64,000 bases of DNA from the NCBI RefSeq assembly GCF_013391105.1, contig NZ_CP058335.1, positions 124,001 through 188,000 of the forward strand, read 5' to 3'. The notes under the pieces were generated by a model. It did no database searches, was not told the origin of the DNA, and was given only the letters and a program-made list of their open reading frames with translations. Positions within the stretch are counted from its first letter, which is position 1; every line of letters begins with the position of its first letter. A program made the translations under genes and the position numbers. Of the stretch, positions 55,468 to 64,000 are shown in pieces. This DNA comes from Natronomonas salina (GTDB lineage: Archaea; Halobacteriota; Halobacteria; Halobacteriales; Haloarculaceae).

Positions 55468-56178
55468 TCACCGGTCCAGCACGAGGTAGTATCGCGGGCC
55501 GTCCCCCTCGACGACCTCGGTCACCCGCCACTCGGTCTCGGCGACCGCCCGCCGGGCCGCATCGGGGGTGAGACAGAGGAGTTCGAGCCACGGCCCCTCG
55601 AGGTCCCGATACTCCAGACGCGTGCGCCGATGGCCGACCCCGCGATCGGGGTCGTACGACCGGAGTTCGTCGCGGCCGGCTATGCGACTGTCGGCGACGT
55701 CGGAAGGGTCCTTCAGGTCGCCGACGACGCGTCCGTCCTCGGTCGTCGCCGCGGCGAGTCCACGGAGGGTCGACCGGAACGAATCGACCGTGCCGCCGAT
55801 TCCGAACTGCGTTCCCGAGAGGAATATGCAGTCCGCGACGGCGGGGAGCGAACGCAGGTCGGCGCGGGCGATTCGGTCGACGCCGCGGTCCGTCGCGACC
55901 GCCAGGGCGCCAGAGCTGACGTCAGTCGCGAGCACATCGACGTCGTCGCGTTGCAGCGCGAGCGCCTTCGAACCGGTGCCGCAACCGGCATCTATCACGA
56001 GACCGTCGACTCTTCGGACTCGCTCCAGCGCCGCCTCGGTCTCCGGAGGGAACGACTCGCCGAAGTACCACTCTGGATGGGCCTCGCGGGTCGTACCGTC
56101 GTAGCTCCTGTACCGACCGCTGCCGTCGTAGGCGCCGCGGTGGTGGTCCAGAACCATCCGTCCGAAGGCGTCGGCCAT
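55468..56178 (-). CDS. SAM-dependent methyltransferase (class I)
   Basis: 236 residues. VIDAGCGTGSKALALQ (about 61-76) is motif I, DVDVLATDVSSGAL motif II and DCIFLSGTQFGIGG a motif-IV region. The N terminus has MADAFGRMVLDHHRGAYDG. Substrate unknown. Same family as UbiE/BioC-like methyltransferases but not part of the biotin operon, being on the opposite strand and convergent with bioD. Confidence 0.85.
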   Translation of the reverse strand: MADAFGRMVLDHHRGAYDGSGRYRSYDGTTREAHPEWYFGESFPPETEAALERVRRVDGLVIDAGCGTGSKALALQRDDVDVLATDVSSGALAVATDRGVDRIARADLRSLPAVADCIFLSGTQFGIGGTVDSFRSTLRGLAAATTEDGRVVGDLKDPSDVADSRIAGRDELRSYDPDRGVGHRRTRLEYRDLEGPWLELLCLTPDAARRAVAETEWRVTEVVEGDGPRYYLVLDR

Positions 56179-56288
56179 GCCAATCGATACGGGGTATTCC
56201 GGAATGGGCGTTATTGTGACGGGGTACCGAACACCCCGGAGAGCTGCCGGTATCTCCCCGTGGACGGACAGATGGACAGATCGCCGAC

Positions 56289-57344
56289 TCAGTGTAACAT
56301 CGCGTCGACGTCGGCGTAGTCGACGAGCAACTCGCCCATCCGGGCGACCGTCTCGGCGTCGCGGGTGCGTCCGGACCGGACGACGTCCTCGGCGCGGTCG
56401 AGCGTGGTCTTGGTGTCGGTCCGGACCAGTAGTACGGGCACGCCGGCCGACTCGGCCTTGCCGATCACGGTCTCGGGCGGTCGCATGCCGCCGGTCAGGA
56501 CCAGGCAGGTGACGCCCGAGGCTTCGAGGGCGGCGGTCTGTATCTCCGGACGGTCGCCGCCGGTGAGCAGCGCCGCGTCGCGGACCCGGCGGAGTTGTCC
56601 GAGCGCCTCGGAGGCCGACATCGCGCCGACGACGAACCGCTGGACGAGGCCGTCGGTCGGCGCGTCGTCGGTGAGGACGTCGGCGCCGAGTTCGTCCGCG
56701 AGTTCGGCCACGGAGACGCCGGCCAGGTCGGCGTCCCGGGGGACGGTGCCGTACACCCGGATGTCGCGGCCCTCGAGGAACGGGACGACGTCCGTGGCCA
56801 ACGCGTCGAAGGCGGCGTCGGAAACGGCGTTGAACAGGACGCCGCCGAGGCGGTCGCCGAGCAGTTCGGCCGCGGCGAGGACGTCGTCGACGTCGCCGGG
56901 CTCCTCGTAGTGGACGACGAGCACGACGGTCGCGTCGAGTAGCTCCGCGACGTCGGCGTCGGTGAGGTCGACGATGCCGCCGGTGGTCAGCGTGCCGCCG
57001 CCCTCGACGACCATCCGGTCGCGGTCCTCGGCGAGGGCCTCGAACTGCGTGCGGACCTGCTCGCGGAGCTCGTCGGCGTCCTCGCGGCCGCGGATGGCCT
57101 CCTGGACGAACGTCGGCGAGTAGACGACGGGCTCCATCTGGTGGATCTCGTCGTCGAGGTCGAGCAGTTCGCGGGCGAACATCGGGTCCTCGTCGCGGGT
57201 CTTGCCGACGGCGGACTGCAGCCGCGTGCCCTTCGGTTTCATGTAGCCGACGCGCTCGCCGCGCTCCTGGGCGGCCTTCGCCAGCGCCAGCGACACGGCG
57301 GTCTTGCCTGTGCTGTCTTCCAGTGAGGTGACGAGTACGGTCAT
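56289..57344 (-). CDS. Phosphotransacetylase-like protein with BioD-type N domain and DRTGG domain
   Basis: 351 residues. MTVLVTSLEDSTGKTAVSLA has a BioD/CbiA P-loop; VVEGGGTL lies near 108. A DRTGG-like domain spans about 205-300 (LLTGGDRPEIQTAALEAS). It lacks the catalytic Pta domain, so regulatory or cofactor function is likely. It starts inside the last bases of the upstream acyl-CoA synthetase (ATGA), implying joint use in acetyl-CoA/acetate metabolism. Confidence 0.86.
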   Translation of the reverse strand: MTVLVTSLEDSTGKTAVSLALAKAAQERGERVGYMKPKGTRLQSAVGKTRDEDPMFARELLDLDDEIHQMEPVVYSPTFVQEAIRGREDADELREQVRTQFEALAEDRDRMVVEGGGTLTTGGIVDLTDADVAELLDATVVLVVHYEEPGDVDDVLAAAELLGDRLGGVLFNAVSDAAFDALATDVVPFLEGRDIRVYGTVPRDADLAGVSVAELADELGADVLTDDAPTDGLVQRFVVGAMSASEALGQLRRVRDAALLTGGDRPEIQTAALEASGVTCLVLTGGMRPPETVIGKAESAGVPVLLVRTDTKTTLDRAEDVVRSGRTRDAETVARMGELLVDYADVDAMLH

Positions 57345-59434
57345 AGCTTGTCTGGGTCGACGGTGAGTCGCACGTCGATCGCGGTGACGCCGTCGGGCGT
57401 CGCCACGAGGGGGTTGATGTCCAGTTCCACGATGGCGGGGAAGTCGGTGACGAGCTGGGAGAGCCGCTGGATCGTCTCGACGACGCCGTCCTCGTCGACG
57501 GGCTCGCGGCCCCGCGCCCCGCGCAGCAGCGGCGCCGAGTCGACGTCGTCGATCATCCCGGCGGCCTCGCGCCCGGAGACCGGCGCCACCCTGACGGTGG
57601 TGTCCTCCAGCACCTCGACGAAGACGCCGCCGAGGCCGAAGAGAACGAGCGGCCCGAACTGTGGGTCGCGGTTCGAGCCGACGATGGTCTCGACGCCGTC
57701 GTCGAGGTCCACCAGCTCCTGGACCTGCACGCCGAGCAGGCGCGCGTCTGGCTGGTAGTTCCGCGCCCTGGTGACCAGCGACTCGTAGACGTCCGCGACG
57801 TCCTCGTCGTCGACGCCGACCTCGACGCCCCCGACGTCGGTCTTGTGGAGGATGTCCGGCGAGACGATCTTCATCACGACGTCGCCCTCGATGCGCTCGG
57901 CGACCTCCCGTGCCTCCCCCGGCGAGTCGACGATATCGCTGTCCGGGGTCGGGATGCCGTAGGCGTCGAGCAGCCCCATCGCCTCGATGCCGAGGCGGTT
58001 GTCCGACTGCTCCTCGACCCGCTCGAGGACGTCCCGGGCCGCATCCCGGTCGACGTCGAACGTCGTCGGCTCCTGGTACTCGCGGTCGCGGATCGCCCGG
58101 TAGTCGTACAGGGCGTCGAGGCTCCGGACGGCGCGAGCCGGGTCGAAGTACGACGGGACGCCGGCTTCGGAGAGCCGCTCGTTGGCCGACTCCGCCGAGG
58201 AGCCGCCCATGAAGCTCACCGCGAGGGGCTGGCTGCGGTCCGCGGCGAACGACGCCAGCGAGTCCGCCAGGTCGTCGAACGACAGGACGGCTGTCGGACA
58301 GGCGATGACGACGGCCGCGCCGACGCCGGGGTCGTCCAGCACCACGTCGAGGGCGTCAGTGAACCGCTCGGTCGGGGCGTCGCCGATGACGTCGACCGGG
58401 TTGTACGCGTCGGCGGTGTCGGGGAGGACCTCCGCGAGTCGGTCGCGGGTCTCTTCGGAGAGGGAAGCCAGTTCGGCGCCGGAGTCGCCGACGGCGTCGG
58501 TCGCCATCACACCCGGGCCGCCGGCGTTCGTCACGACCGCGACGCCGTCGGCGTCGGGGACCGGCTGGCTGGCCAGCATCGCGCCGTAGTCGAACAGCTC
58601 CTCGGCCGACTCCGCGCGGATGACGCCGGCCTGTCGGAGCCCGGCCTCGTAGGCCGCCTCGCTGCCGGCCATCGCACCGGTATGGGAGGCGGCCGCGTGA
58701 GCGCCCGCCTCCGTCCGGCCGGACTTGACCACGACGACCGGCGTCTCCGCCGTCACCTCGCGGGCGGTCCGGACGAACTCGGCGCCGTCCTGGATGCTCT
58801 CGAGGTAGCCCAGGACGACGCTCGTGTCGGGGTCCTCGCCCCACGCCTCGACGAAGTCGGTCTCGTCGAGGACGGCCTTGTTGCCGAGCGAGACGACGTC
58901 CTTGAACCCGATGTCGCGGTCGCCGGCCCAGTCGAGCACCGCCGTGATGAAGGCCCCCGACTGGCTCATGAAGGAGATGCTGCCGGGCAGGGCGTTCCGC
59001 GGGGCGAACGTGGCGTTGAGTCCCGACGGTGTCGAGATGACGCCGACGCAGTTCGGCCCCAGGAGGTTCAGGTCGTACTCCTCGGCGAGTTCGACCAGCC
59101 GCTGCTCGCGACCGGTCCCGTCGCTGCCGGACTCGCCGAAGCCGGCGGTGATGACGACGACGTTCCGGATGCCCGCCTCGCCGGCCTGCTCGACGACGTC
59201 GAGGGCGACGTCGGCGGGCACCACGACGACCGCGAGGTCGGCGCCGGTCCCGGCGACGCTGTCGTGACACGGCCGGTCGAACAGCCGGTCGGCCGAGGGG
59301 TTCACCGGGACCACCTCGCCCTCGAAGTCGGCGAGCAGGTTCTCCATCACGACTCGCCCGATCGCGCCCTCGCGTTCCGTCGCTCCGACGACAGCGACGC
59401 GCCGTGGGGCGAACAACCCCGAGAGCTCGCTCAT
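57341..59434 (-). CDS. ADP-forming acyl-CoA (acetate-CoA) synthetase, fused alpha-beta
   Basis: 697 residues. Alpha part: CoA-binding Rossmann (PRRVAVVGATEREGAIGRVV), succinyl-CoA-ligase-like domains with the phospho-His in HAAASHTGAMAGS. Beta part from about 460: ATP-grasp (ERIEGDVVMKIVSPDILHKT, QVQELVDLDDGVETIVGSNR). Makes ATP from acetyl-CoA and ADP, the main archaeal acetate route. Normal length for the fused haloarchaeal form. Confidence 0.93.
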   Translation of the reverse strand: MSELSGLFAPRRVAVVGATEREGAIGRVVMENLLADFEGEVVPVNPSADRLFDRPCHDSVAGTGADLAVVVVPADVALDVVEQAGEAGIRNVVVITAGFGESGSDGTGREQRLVELAEEYDLNLLGPNCVGVISTPSGLNATFAPRNALPGSISFMSQSGAFITAVLDWAGDRDIGFKDVVSLGNKAVLDETDFVEAWGEDPDTSVVLGYLESIQDGAEFVRTAREVTAETPVVVVKSGRTEAGAHAAASHTGAMAGSEAAYEAGLRQAGVIRAESAEELFDYGAMLASQPVPDADGVAVVTNAGGPGVMATDAVGDSGAELASLSEETRDRLAEVLPDTADAYNPVDVIGDAPTERFTDALDVVLDDPGVGAAVVIACPTAVLSFDDLADSLASFAADRSQPLAVSFMGGSSAESANERLSEAGVPSYFDPARAVRSLDALYDYRAIRDREYQEPTTFDVDRDAARDVLERVEEQSDNRLGIEAMGLLDAYGIPTPDSDIVDSPGEAREVAERIEGDVVMKIVSPDILHKTDVGGVEVGVDDEDVADVYESLVTRARNYQPDARLLGVQVQELVDLDDGVETIVGSNRDPQFGPLVLFGLGGVFVEVLEDTTVRVAPVSGREAAGMIDDVDSAPLLRGARGREPVDEDGVVETIQRLSQLVTDFPAIVELDINPLVATPDGVTAIDVRLTVDPDKL

Positions 59435-59518
59435 CGGCGGTGGCTTCGAACCCGCGCGGTAAATAGGTGGGCGACGCCCCGCATTTGGCCGCCGTCCGGG
59501 GCTCGCGTCGGCGACGAA

Positions 59519-60559
59519 TCAGTGCGTCGAGATGGCGGCGGAGCCCCCCGAGGTCGCGGCGACGGCGAGGACGTAGATGGCGATGGCGATCATCACGATG
59601 GTGCCGCCGGCCGGCGAGTTCAGCGCGAACGCCGCGATCATCCCCAGGATGACCGAGACCTCGCCGAAGAGGACGCCGAGGAACAGCGACTCCCGGAAGT
59701 TCGCGGCGACCTGGGCGGCGGCGGCGACGGGCACGACCAGCAGCGCGGCGACGAGGACGATGCCGAGGACCTGCATCGCGCCGACGACGACGAGCGCCGT
59801 GAGGACGATCAGCAGGGTGTTGTGACGGCCGACGTCGATCTGGGCGACGCGGGCGGCCTGCTCGTCGAAGGTGATGAACAGCAGTTGCTTGTGGCGAGCG
59901 GCGACGACGGCGACGACGATGGCCGACAGCGCGCCCATCAGCCAGGCGCCGTCCGGCGTGACGAAGCCGACGTTGCCGAACAGGTAGCTCTCGATGTTCA
60001 GTCCCGAGAAGCCGCCGCCGACGCTGATGACGATCGTCCCCAGCGCGAACGAGCCGGTGAGCATGATGGCGATGGGGACGTCGCCGTAGGCGTCGGTGTG
60101 CTCGGTGAGCCACTGGACGGCGAAGGCCCCGAGGACGCCCGCGACGAGCGCCGGCAGGAGGACGGGCGCCGACCAGCCCGTCGAGGCGGCGAAGAACAGC
60201 CCGAAGGCCACGCCGGCGAAGGCGGTGTGGGCGAGCGTCTCGCCGATGAGCGCCATCTCCCGGTGGACGACGTAGGTGCCGACGAGCGGCCCGACGACGC
60301 CGATGAGGACGCCCGTCGCCAGGGAGTTCCAGACGAACCGGAACTGCAGCACGTCGGTCCCGGCGAGGAGCCCGGCGGCGTACCCGAGGGTGACGAGCGT
60401 CGATGCGAGCACCTCGCCGAGGGCACCCAGCGGGCCGGGGCCGTGGGCCTCGAGGAACGTCCCCAGCAGGTAGAGCGTCGAGACCGCGGCCAGCAGCGCC
60501 GTCACGGCGATGCCCGCCCGAACGAGCGCCTGCCGGACCGCGAGTGCGTTCCCCGCCAT
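59519..60559 (-). CDS. znuB: Zinc/manganese ABC transporter permease
   Basis: 346 residues, eight to nine membrane helices of the ABC-3 family. GVVGPLVGTYVVHREMALIGETLAHTAFAGVA (about 95-127) includes the conserved ALIGETLAH coupling region. Long N-terminal extension with one more helix than usual. Overlaps znuC by one base. Confidence 0.93.
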   Translation of the reverse strand: MAGNALAVRQALVRAGIAVTALLAAVSTLYLLGTFLEAHGPGPLGALGEVLASTLVTLGYAAGLLAGTDVLQFRFVWNSLATGVLIGVVGPLVGTYVVHREMALIGETLAHTAFAGVAFGLFFAASTGWSAPVLLPALVAGVLGAFAVQWLTEHTDAYGDVPIAIMLTGSFALGTIVISVGGGFSGLNIESYLFGNVGFVTPDGAWLMGALSAIVVAVVAARHKQLLFITFDEQAARVAQIDVGRHNTLLIVLTALVVVGAMQVLGIVLVAALLVVPVAAAAQVAANFRESLFLGVLFGEVSVILGMIAAFALNSPAGGTIVMIAIAIYVLAVAATSGGSAAISTH

Positions 60560-61299
60560 CAGTGGTGGTGGCCGACGACCTGTCCAGTCGAGCCGTAGGC
60601 GCGCTCCAGGGCGTCGCTCTCGTGGAACGACTCGGGGTCGCCGTGGTGGAACAGCTCGGTGTTGATGCAGGCGATGCGGCCGGCGCGGTCGGTGACGACG
60701 CCGATGTCGTGCTCGATGAGGACGATGGTGATCCCCTCCGCGTTCAGTTCGTCGAGCAGGCCGTAGAAGCGGTCGCGGGACTCGGCGTCGACGCCGACGG
60801 TCGGCTCGTCGAGGGCCAGCAGGTCGGCGTCGCTGGCCAGGGCCCGCGCGATGTAGGCGCGCTGCTGCTGGCCGCCGGACAGGGTGCTGATCTTCCGGTC
60901 GGCGAGGTCCGTGATGTCGACGCGGGCCAGCGCCTTCTGGACGGCCTGCCGGTCGGCCGCCGAGAGCCGCCCCGACCCAGCGTGTGCGTACCGGCCCATC
61001 TCGACGACCTCCGCGACGGTGACCGGCATGGCGCCGCCCTTCTCCGTGGACTTCTGGGAGACGTAGCCGATGCGGTGGCCGTCGTCGAACGCGTCGATCG
61101 GCTCGCCGAACAGCTCGACGGTGCCCTCGTCGGGTTCGATCAGGCCGAGCATCACGTTCAGCAGCGTCGTCTTCCCTGAGCCGTTGGGGCCGATGAGCCC
61201 GAGGAACTCGCCGTCCTCGATCGTGAGGGTGACGTCGCGCAGCGCGGGGGTGTCCCCGTAGGCGAACGAGACGTCCTCGACGCGGACGGCGTCGGTCAT
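60559..61299 (-). CDS. znuC: Zinc/manganese ABC transporter ATP-binding protein
   Basis: 246 residues. Walker A GPNGSGKT (about 37-44), Q loop YVSQKSTEKG, signature LSGGQQQR, Walker B LLALDEPTVG, switch His IEHDIG. C terminus ends in three His (GHHH), possibly metal-binding. Start ATG 61299 overlaps the znuA stop. Confidence 0.94.
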   Translation of the reverse strand: MTDAVRVEDVSFAYGDTPALRDVTLTIEDGEFLGLIGPNGSGKTTLLNVMLGLIEPDEGTVELFGEPIDAFDDGHRIGYVSQKSTEKGGAMPVTVAEVVEMGRYAHAGSGRLSAADRQAVQKALARVDITDLADRKISTLSGGQQQRAYIARALASDADLLALDEPTVGVDAESRDRFYGLLDELNAEGITIVLIEHDIGVVTDRAGRIACINTELFHHGDPESFHESDALERAYGSTGQVVGHHH

Positions 61300-62297
61300 C
61301 GGACCTTCAGCGCCGCCTTCAGGGCGGGCAGGTTCAGTTCCAGCATCTGTTCGACGTACCCCCAGTCGTTCTCGTGCCACTCGTCGGTCGTCCCGGCGAG
61401 GGACGACAGGGGCATCGTCTTCTCGGCGCTCGAGTCGGCGACCACCGTCTTCGCGAGGTTCTCCGACTCGAAGGCGTCGTAGAGGACGACGTCGACCTCG
61501 TTCTCGTCGACGACGTCGATGGTGTCGCGAATCTCCGTGGACCCGGGCTCGGCGTTCGGCGAGACGCCGACCGGCGAGTGGACCTCGAAGTCGTAGCGGT
61601 CGGCGAGGTAGCCGAAGGAGTCGTGGCTCGCGACGACGACCGTGTCGAGTTCTCGCTCCTGGAGCTGGGTCGTGAACCGCTCGTGGAGCGCGGAGAGCTC
61701 GTCGAGGTACCGCTCGGCGTTCGACTCGTAGGCCTCCGCGCGCTTCTGGTCAGCCTCGACGAGTCCGTTCCGGATCGTCTCCACGCAGGCGGCGGCGCGG
61801 ACGGGGTCCAGCCAGAAGTGCGGGTCGAAGTCGCCGTGGTCGTGGCCGCCGTCTCCCCCGTCGTGACTCCCGTTCTCCTCGTGGCCGCCTCCCTCGTCGC
61901 CGCTGCCGTGACTGGCGTCCCGGAGGTCGACGCCCTCGGTGGCGTCGACGAGCACGACCTCCTCGTGGTTCTCCCCGAGGTTGTTCGCGGTGTCGACGGC
62001 CCAGCGCTGGAACCCCGGGAGGTCGACGTAGACGAAGGCCCGCGAGCGGGCGACCTCCAGTTGCGCCTGGGTGCTCACCTCGTAGTGGTGGCCGAGTTCG
62101 CCCACCGGGATCGGGTTCTCGACGTCGAGGGCGTCGCCGGCGACGGCGTCGGCGAACTGCTCGAGGGTGAAGAACGCGGTGTAGGCGACGTCCTCGCGTT
62201 CGCCCTCCGAGGTTCCGCCGATGCCGTCGACGCAGCCCGCGGCGCCGGCGGCCAGACCGGCCGCGCCGCCGATGACCTGCCGCCGGGTCGGTTGCAT
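61296..62297 (-). CDS. znuA: Zinc-binding lipoprotein of the ABC transporter
   Basis: 333 residues. RRQVIGGAAGLAAGAAGC is a Tat/lipobox signal with C22 as lipidated Cys. Cluster 9 (A-1) solute-binding fold: metal ligands near H70/H71 in GHHYEV, H160 in DPHFWLDP, His in ASHDSFG and acidic DAFESEN. The His/Asp/Gly-rich loop at 130-160 (HGSGDEGGGHEENGSH region) is characteristic of zinc importers. A palindromic site lies upstream. Confidence 0.92.
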   Translation of the reverse strand: MQPTRRQVIGGAAGLAAGAAGCVDGIGGTSEGEREDVAYTAFFTLEQFADAVAGDALDVENPIPVGELGHHYEVSTQAQLEVARSRAFVYVDLPGFQRWAVDTANNLGENHEEVVLVDATEGVDLRDASHGSGDEGGGHEENGSHDGGDGGHDHGDFDPHFWLDPVRAAACVETIRNGLVEADQKRAEAYESNAERYLDELSALHERFTTQLQERELDTVVVASHDSFGYLADRYDFEVHSPVGVSPNAEPGSTEIRDTIDVVDENEVDVVLYDAFESENLAKTVVADSSAEKTMPLSSLAGTTDEWHENDWGYVEQMLELNLPALKAALKVR

Positions 62298-62345
62298 GGA
62301 CACCAGTTGCCCCCGACCGAGTAAAAGCGTTATTATCGAAGTTCT

Positions 62346-62361
62346 CAGATTTAATAATCTG
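62346..62361. promoter_or_regulatory. Inverted repeat upstream of znuA, candidate metalloregulator site
   Basis: CAGATT-TAAT-AATCTG is a perfect 6-bp inverted repeat about 50 bases upstream of the znuA ATG, in an A/T-rich stretch (62325-62362). On the minus strand TTTTAC lies about 28 bases from the ATG as TATA. It could bind a metal-responsive DtxR- or ArsR-type repressor; no regulator gene is in the window. Confidence 0.5.
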
Positions 62362-62395
62362 TCCACGTATACCGACGCTCGTTGTTAACGACGCG

Positions 62396-62872
62396 TCACT
62401 CGGCGACGTCCGCGACGGTGGCGCCAGCGATATCCCGGAGCCGGTCGGGGTCGATTGGGAAGACGGCCTCCGGCGTCCCGGCCGCCGCCCAGACCCGGTC
62501 GTGGTCGGCGAGCGTCTCGTCGAGGAACACCGGGACGTCGCCGTCGTGGCAGAACGGCGGCACCCCGCCGATGGACCACCCCAGGGTCGCCTTGACGTCG
62601 CCGGCGTCGGCCATCGACACCGATCCGGACTCGACGCCGAGCAGGTCGGCGACCTTCGAGGTGTCGACGCGGTTGGCGCCGCTGGTGACCACGACTACCA
62701 GGTCGTCGCCGGCCGACAGGACGATGCCGCTGGCGATCTCCGAGACGTCGCAGCCGACGGCGGCGGCGGCGTCCGCTGCGGTCTTGGTCCCCTCCGGGAA
62801 CTCGTGGACGTCGACCTCGAAGCCGTGTTCGTCGGCGGCCCGTTCGGCGAACTCTCTGGCGCGTGGATGCAT
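62396..62872 (-). CDS. YbaK/EbsC-type aminoacyl-tRNA deacylase
   Basis: 158 residues. The family marks are VGCDVSEIASGIVLSAGDDLV, ANRVDTSKVADLLGVE, and IGGVPPFCHDG near the editing site. Homologues hydrolyse mischarged Cys- or Ala-tRNA(Pro). The K in the usual IVKSL motif is replaced (IASGIVL), hinting at altered specificity. Confidence 0.88.
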   Translation of the reverse strand: MHPRAREFAERAADEHGFEVDVHEFPEGTKTAADAAAAVGCDVSEIASGIVLSAGDDLVVVVTSGANRVDTSKVADLLGVESGSVSMADAGDVKATLGWSIGGVPPFCHDGDVPVFLDETLADHDRVWAAAGTPEAVFPIDPDRLRDIAGATVADVAE

Positions 62873-62974
62873 GCCCGACCGCTCGCTGCCGCGTCAGATG
62901 AATCCCCCGATGAGTGTCAAAGAGCCGTTTGAACGTCCGGCACCTCTTTTGTCTCTCCCGGGGAAGGCCCGGTC

Positions 62975-63571
62975 GTGAGACGACGAGCCCTCCTCGCGGC
63001 CGCCGCGGCCGCGACGACGACCGGAATCGCCGGCTGCCTCGACGACGGGACGGGCGACCAGCCGGACCCGAGCCCGACCGACGAACCGACGCCGTCGCCG
63101 ACCGCGACGTCCGACGAGCCCCGTCTCGTCGACGAGTACTTCGAGGTCCGGCGCGTGGAGTGCGGCGACGACTACGGCGGCCACGACGTCACCCAGTCCG
63201 ACGGCGTCGTCACCGTCGAGGGCACCCTGGACGGTTCGAACGGCTGCTACACGGCCGAACTGGTCACGGCCGAGTACGATTCCGAAGCGGACGAACTCTA
63301 CGTCGAAGTCGAGAGCGTCGACGGCAGCGAGGAGGGCGAGGCCTGCTCGACCTGTATCGTCGAGATCGACTACGTCGCCGAGTTCACCTTCGAGAACAGC
63401 GAGCCGTCGTCGGTGCGGGTCGAACAGCGCGGCGTCTCGTCGGGTTCGTCGTCGGCGAGCGAGTCCATCAGCGGCGGCGGCTCCGGAAACGAGAGCGACG
63501 GTGGCTCCACCAGCGAGAGCCGGTCGGGCAGCGGCGAGGACACCCCGGAGCCGACCGCGACCGACGCCTAG
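62975..63571 (+). CDS. Predicted lipoprotein, unknown
   Basis: 198 residues from a GTG. RRRALLAAAAAATTTGIAGC is a Tat-type lipoprotein signal with C at 20. A Pro/Thr/Asp linker follows, then a small cysteine-bearing domain (VECGDDYGGHDV, GSNGCYTAELV, ACSTCIVEIDYV, four Cys that could form two disulfides), and a Ser/Gly-rich disordered tail. Cell-surface protein. Confidence 0.8.
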   Translation: MRRRALLAAAAAATTTGIAGCLDDGTGDQPDPSPTDEPTPSPTATSDEPRLVDEYFEVRRVECGDDYGGHDVTQSDGVVTVEGTLDGSNGCYTAELVTAEYDSEADELYVEVESVDGSEEGEACSTCIVEIDYVAEFTFENSEPSSVRVEQRGVSSGSSSASESISGGGSGNESDGGSTSESRSGSGEDTPEPTATDA

Positions 63572-64000
63572 TCCTGCGGCAGCGCCTTCAGCCCGTACCG
63601 GGGGACGTCCTCCTCGACGTAGACGCGGCGCGGCACCGCTCGGACGGTGTCGCCGACCGCCCCGCCGTCGCCGACCACCTGCATCGGCAGGGACACCTCA
63701 CCGTCCCCGGCCTCGAACCGGACGACGGCGACCCCGAAGGCGCCCTGGCGGGCCTGCTGTTCGGCGAACTCCGGCGGGGCGCCGCCCTGGCCGATGGTCG
63801 TCGCCGCGTCGACGGTGCCCTCCAGTGCGGGTTCGACGGGGTCGAACTCCACCAGCGAGCGGCAGCCCGGGCAGGCGCCGTCCGGCGGAAACGCCACCGC
63901 CCCGCACTCGGGGCAGACGCCGGACTCGTGGCGGTGCCGCTGCGGGAGACTGCGCCGCCACGTCGGCACCGGGACGTGCGCCGCGCCGCCGTCGGGCTTC
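63568..64000 (-). CDS. DUF35 zinc-ribbon/OB-fold protein (acyl-CoA-associated), partial at window edge
   Basis: At least 133 residues. GVCPECGAVAFPPDGACPGC (about 17-36) is the rubredoxin-like zinc ribbon, then an OB-fold of the DUF35 family. Such proteins partner thiolase-like or HMG-CoA-synthase enzymes and may channel acyl-CoA. The frame stays open to the right window edge before VPVPTWRR; GTG 63969 could be the start, or the gene may begin outside. Its stop overlaps the lipoprotein stop on the other strand. Confidence 0.85.
   Translation of the reverse strand, partial: KPDGGAAHVPVPTWRRSLPQRHRHESGVCPECGAVAFPPDGACPGCRSLVEFDPVEPALEGTVDAATTIGQGGAPPEFAEQQARQGAFGVAVVRFEAGDGEVSLPMQVVGDGGAVGDTVRAVPRRVYVEEDVPRYGLKALPQD

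Noticed and set aside
57845-60598. 917-codon plus-strand open frame
   Set aside because: Antisense to the acyl-CoA synthetase and znuB; composition is Arg/Gly/Asp low-complexity with no motif.

Overview
The window is high-GC, acidic-proteome DNA of a halophilic archaeon (class Halobacteria). The evidence is Asp/Glu-rich proteins throughout, TATA boxes about 27 bases before many start codons (leaderless transcripts), an intron-containing tRNA-Trp of the haloarchaeal type, and archaeal families such as aMBF1, an adenylate kinase 6/Fap7-type kinase, a HerA-like ATPase and an Htr-type transducer. Most of it looks like ordinary chromosomal core. The unusual parts are regulatory leaders, two tRNA-linked repeat arrays and one sensory gene pair.

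Layout. 1-9070: a gamma-carbonic-anhydrase-like gene, then a branched-chain amino acid block: leuA (start region frame-disrupted), a leader region with a 25-codon Leu/Val/Ile-rich mini-ORF and a hairpin, and the tightly overlapping operon ilvB-ilvN-ilvC-small ORF-leuC-leuD-leuB. 9070-15300: small housekeeping and unknown genes (OsmC, UPF0173 hydrolase, GNAT, DUF2267, zinc finger, FAA hydrolase, CopD-like membrane protein, membrane-linked J-domain protein, SDR). 15388-17584: hisC, a Fap7/AK6-like kinase and a CDP-alcohol phosphatidyltransferase in an overlapping operon, followed by aMBF1. 18165-36350: alpha/beta hydrolase, a 7TM histidine kinase, acyl-CoA dehydrogenase, tpiA, HerA-like ATPase, hexapeptide transferase, DNA polymerase IV (dinB), FAD-linked oxidase, an MFS transporter behind an 18-bp perfect palindrome, and many small haloarchaeal proteins.

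36350-41100: signalling region. A second membrane histidine kinase is followed by a 600-bp non-coding stretch with G-tracts, then an HtrII-like transducer overlapping an opsin-fold gene. The opsin aligns residue for residue with sensory rhodopsin II but carries Arg where the retinal-binding Lys should be, and its retinal pocket is lost. The receptor-transducer contact residues appear kept. I regard this as the most exciting item in the window.

41100-48700: small proteins, tRNA-Trp (with intron), a membrane protein, guaB, a MaoC dehydratase and tRNA-Lys. Both tRNAs are accompanied by repeats of their own 3' ends separated by hairpin cassettes. 48800-55400: a Rossmann-DHH fusion protein, PRC-barrel protein and thioredoxin, then a biotin operon bioB-bioU-like-bioF-bioD behind a BirA-type operator, with a BioU-like gene where bioA would be expected. 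55468-64000: methyltransferase, a DRTGG/phosphotransacetylase-like protein overlapping an ADP-forming acyl-CoA synthetase, a zinc ABC transporter (znuA-znuC-znuB) with a palindromic upstream site, a YbaK-type deacylase, a lipoprotein, and a DUF35 zinc-ribbon/OB protein running to the window edge.

Family names are from motif recognition by eye; no search was run. DUF numbers are given only as possibilities.
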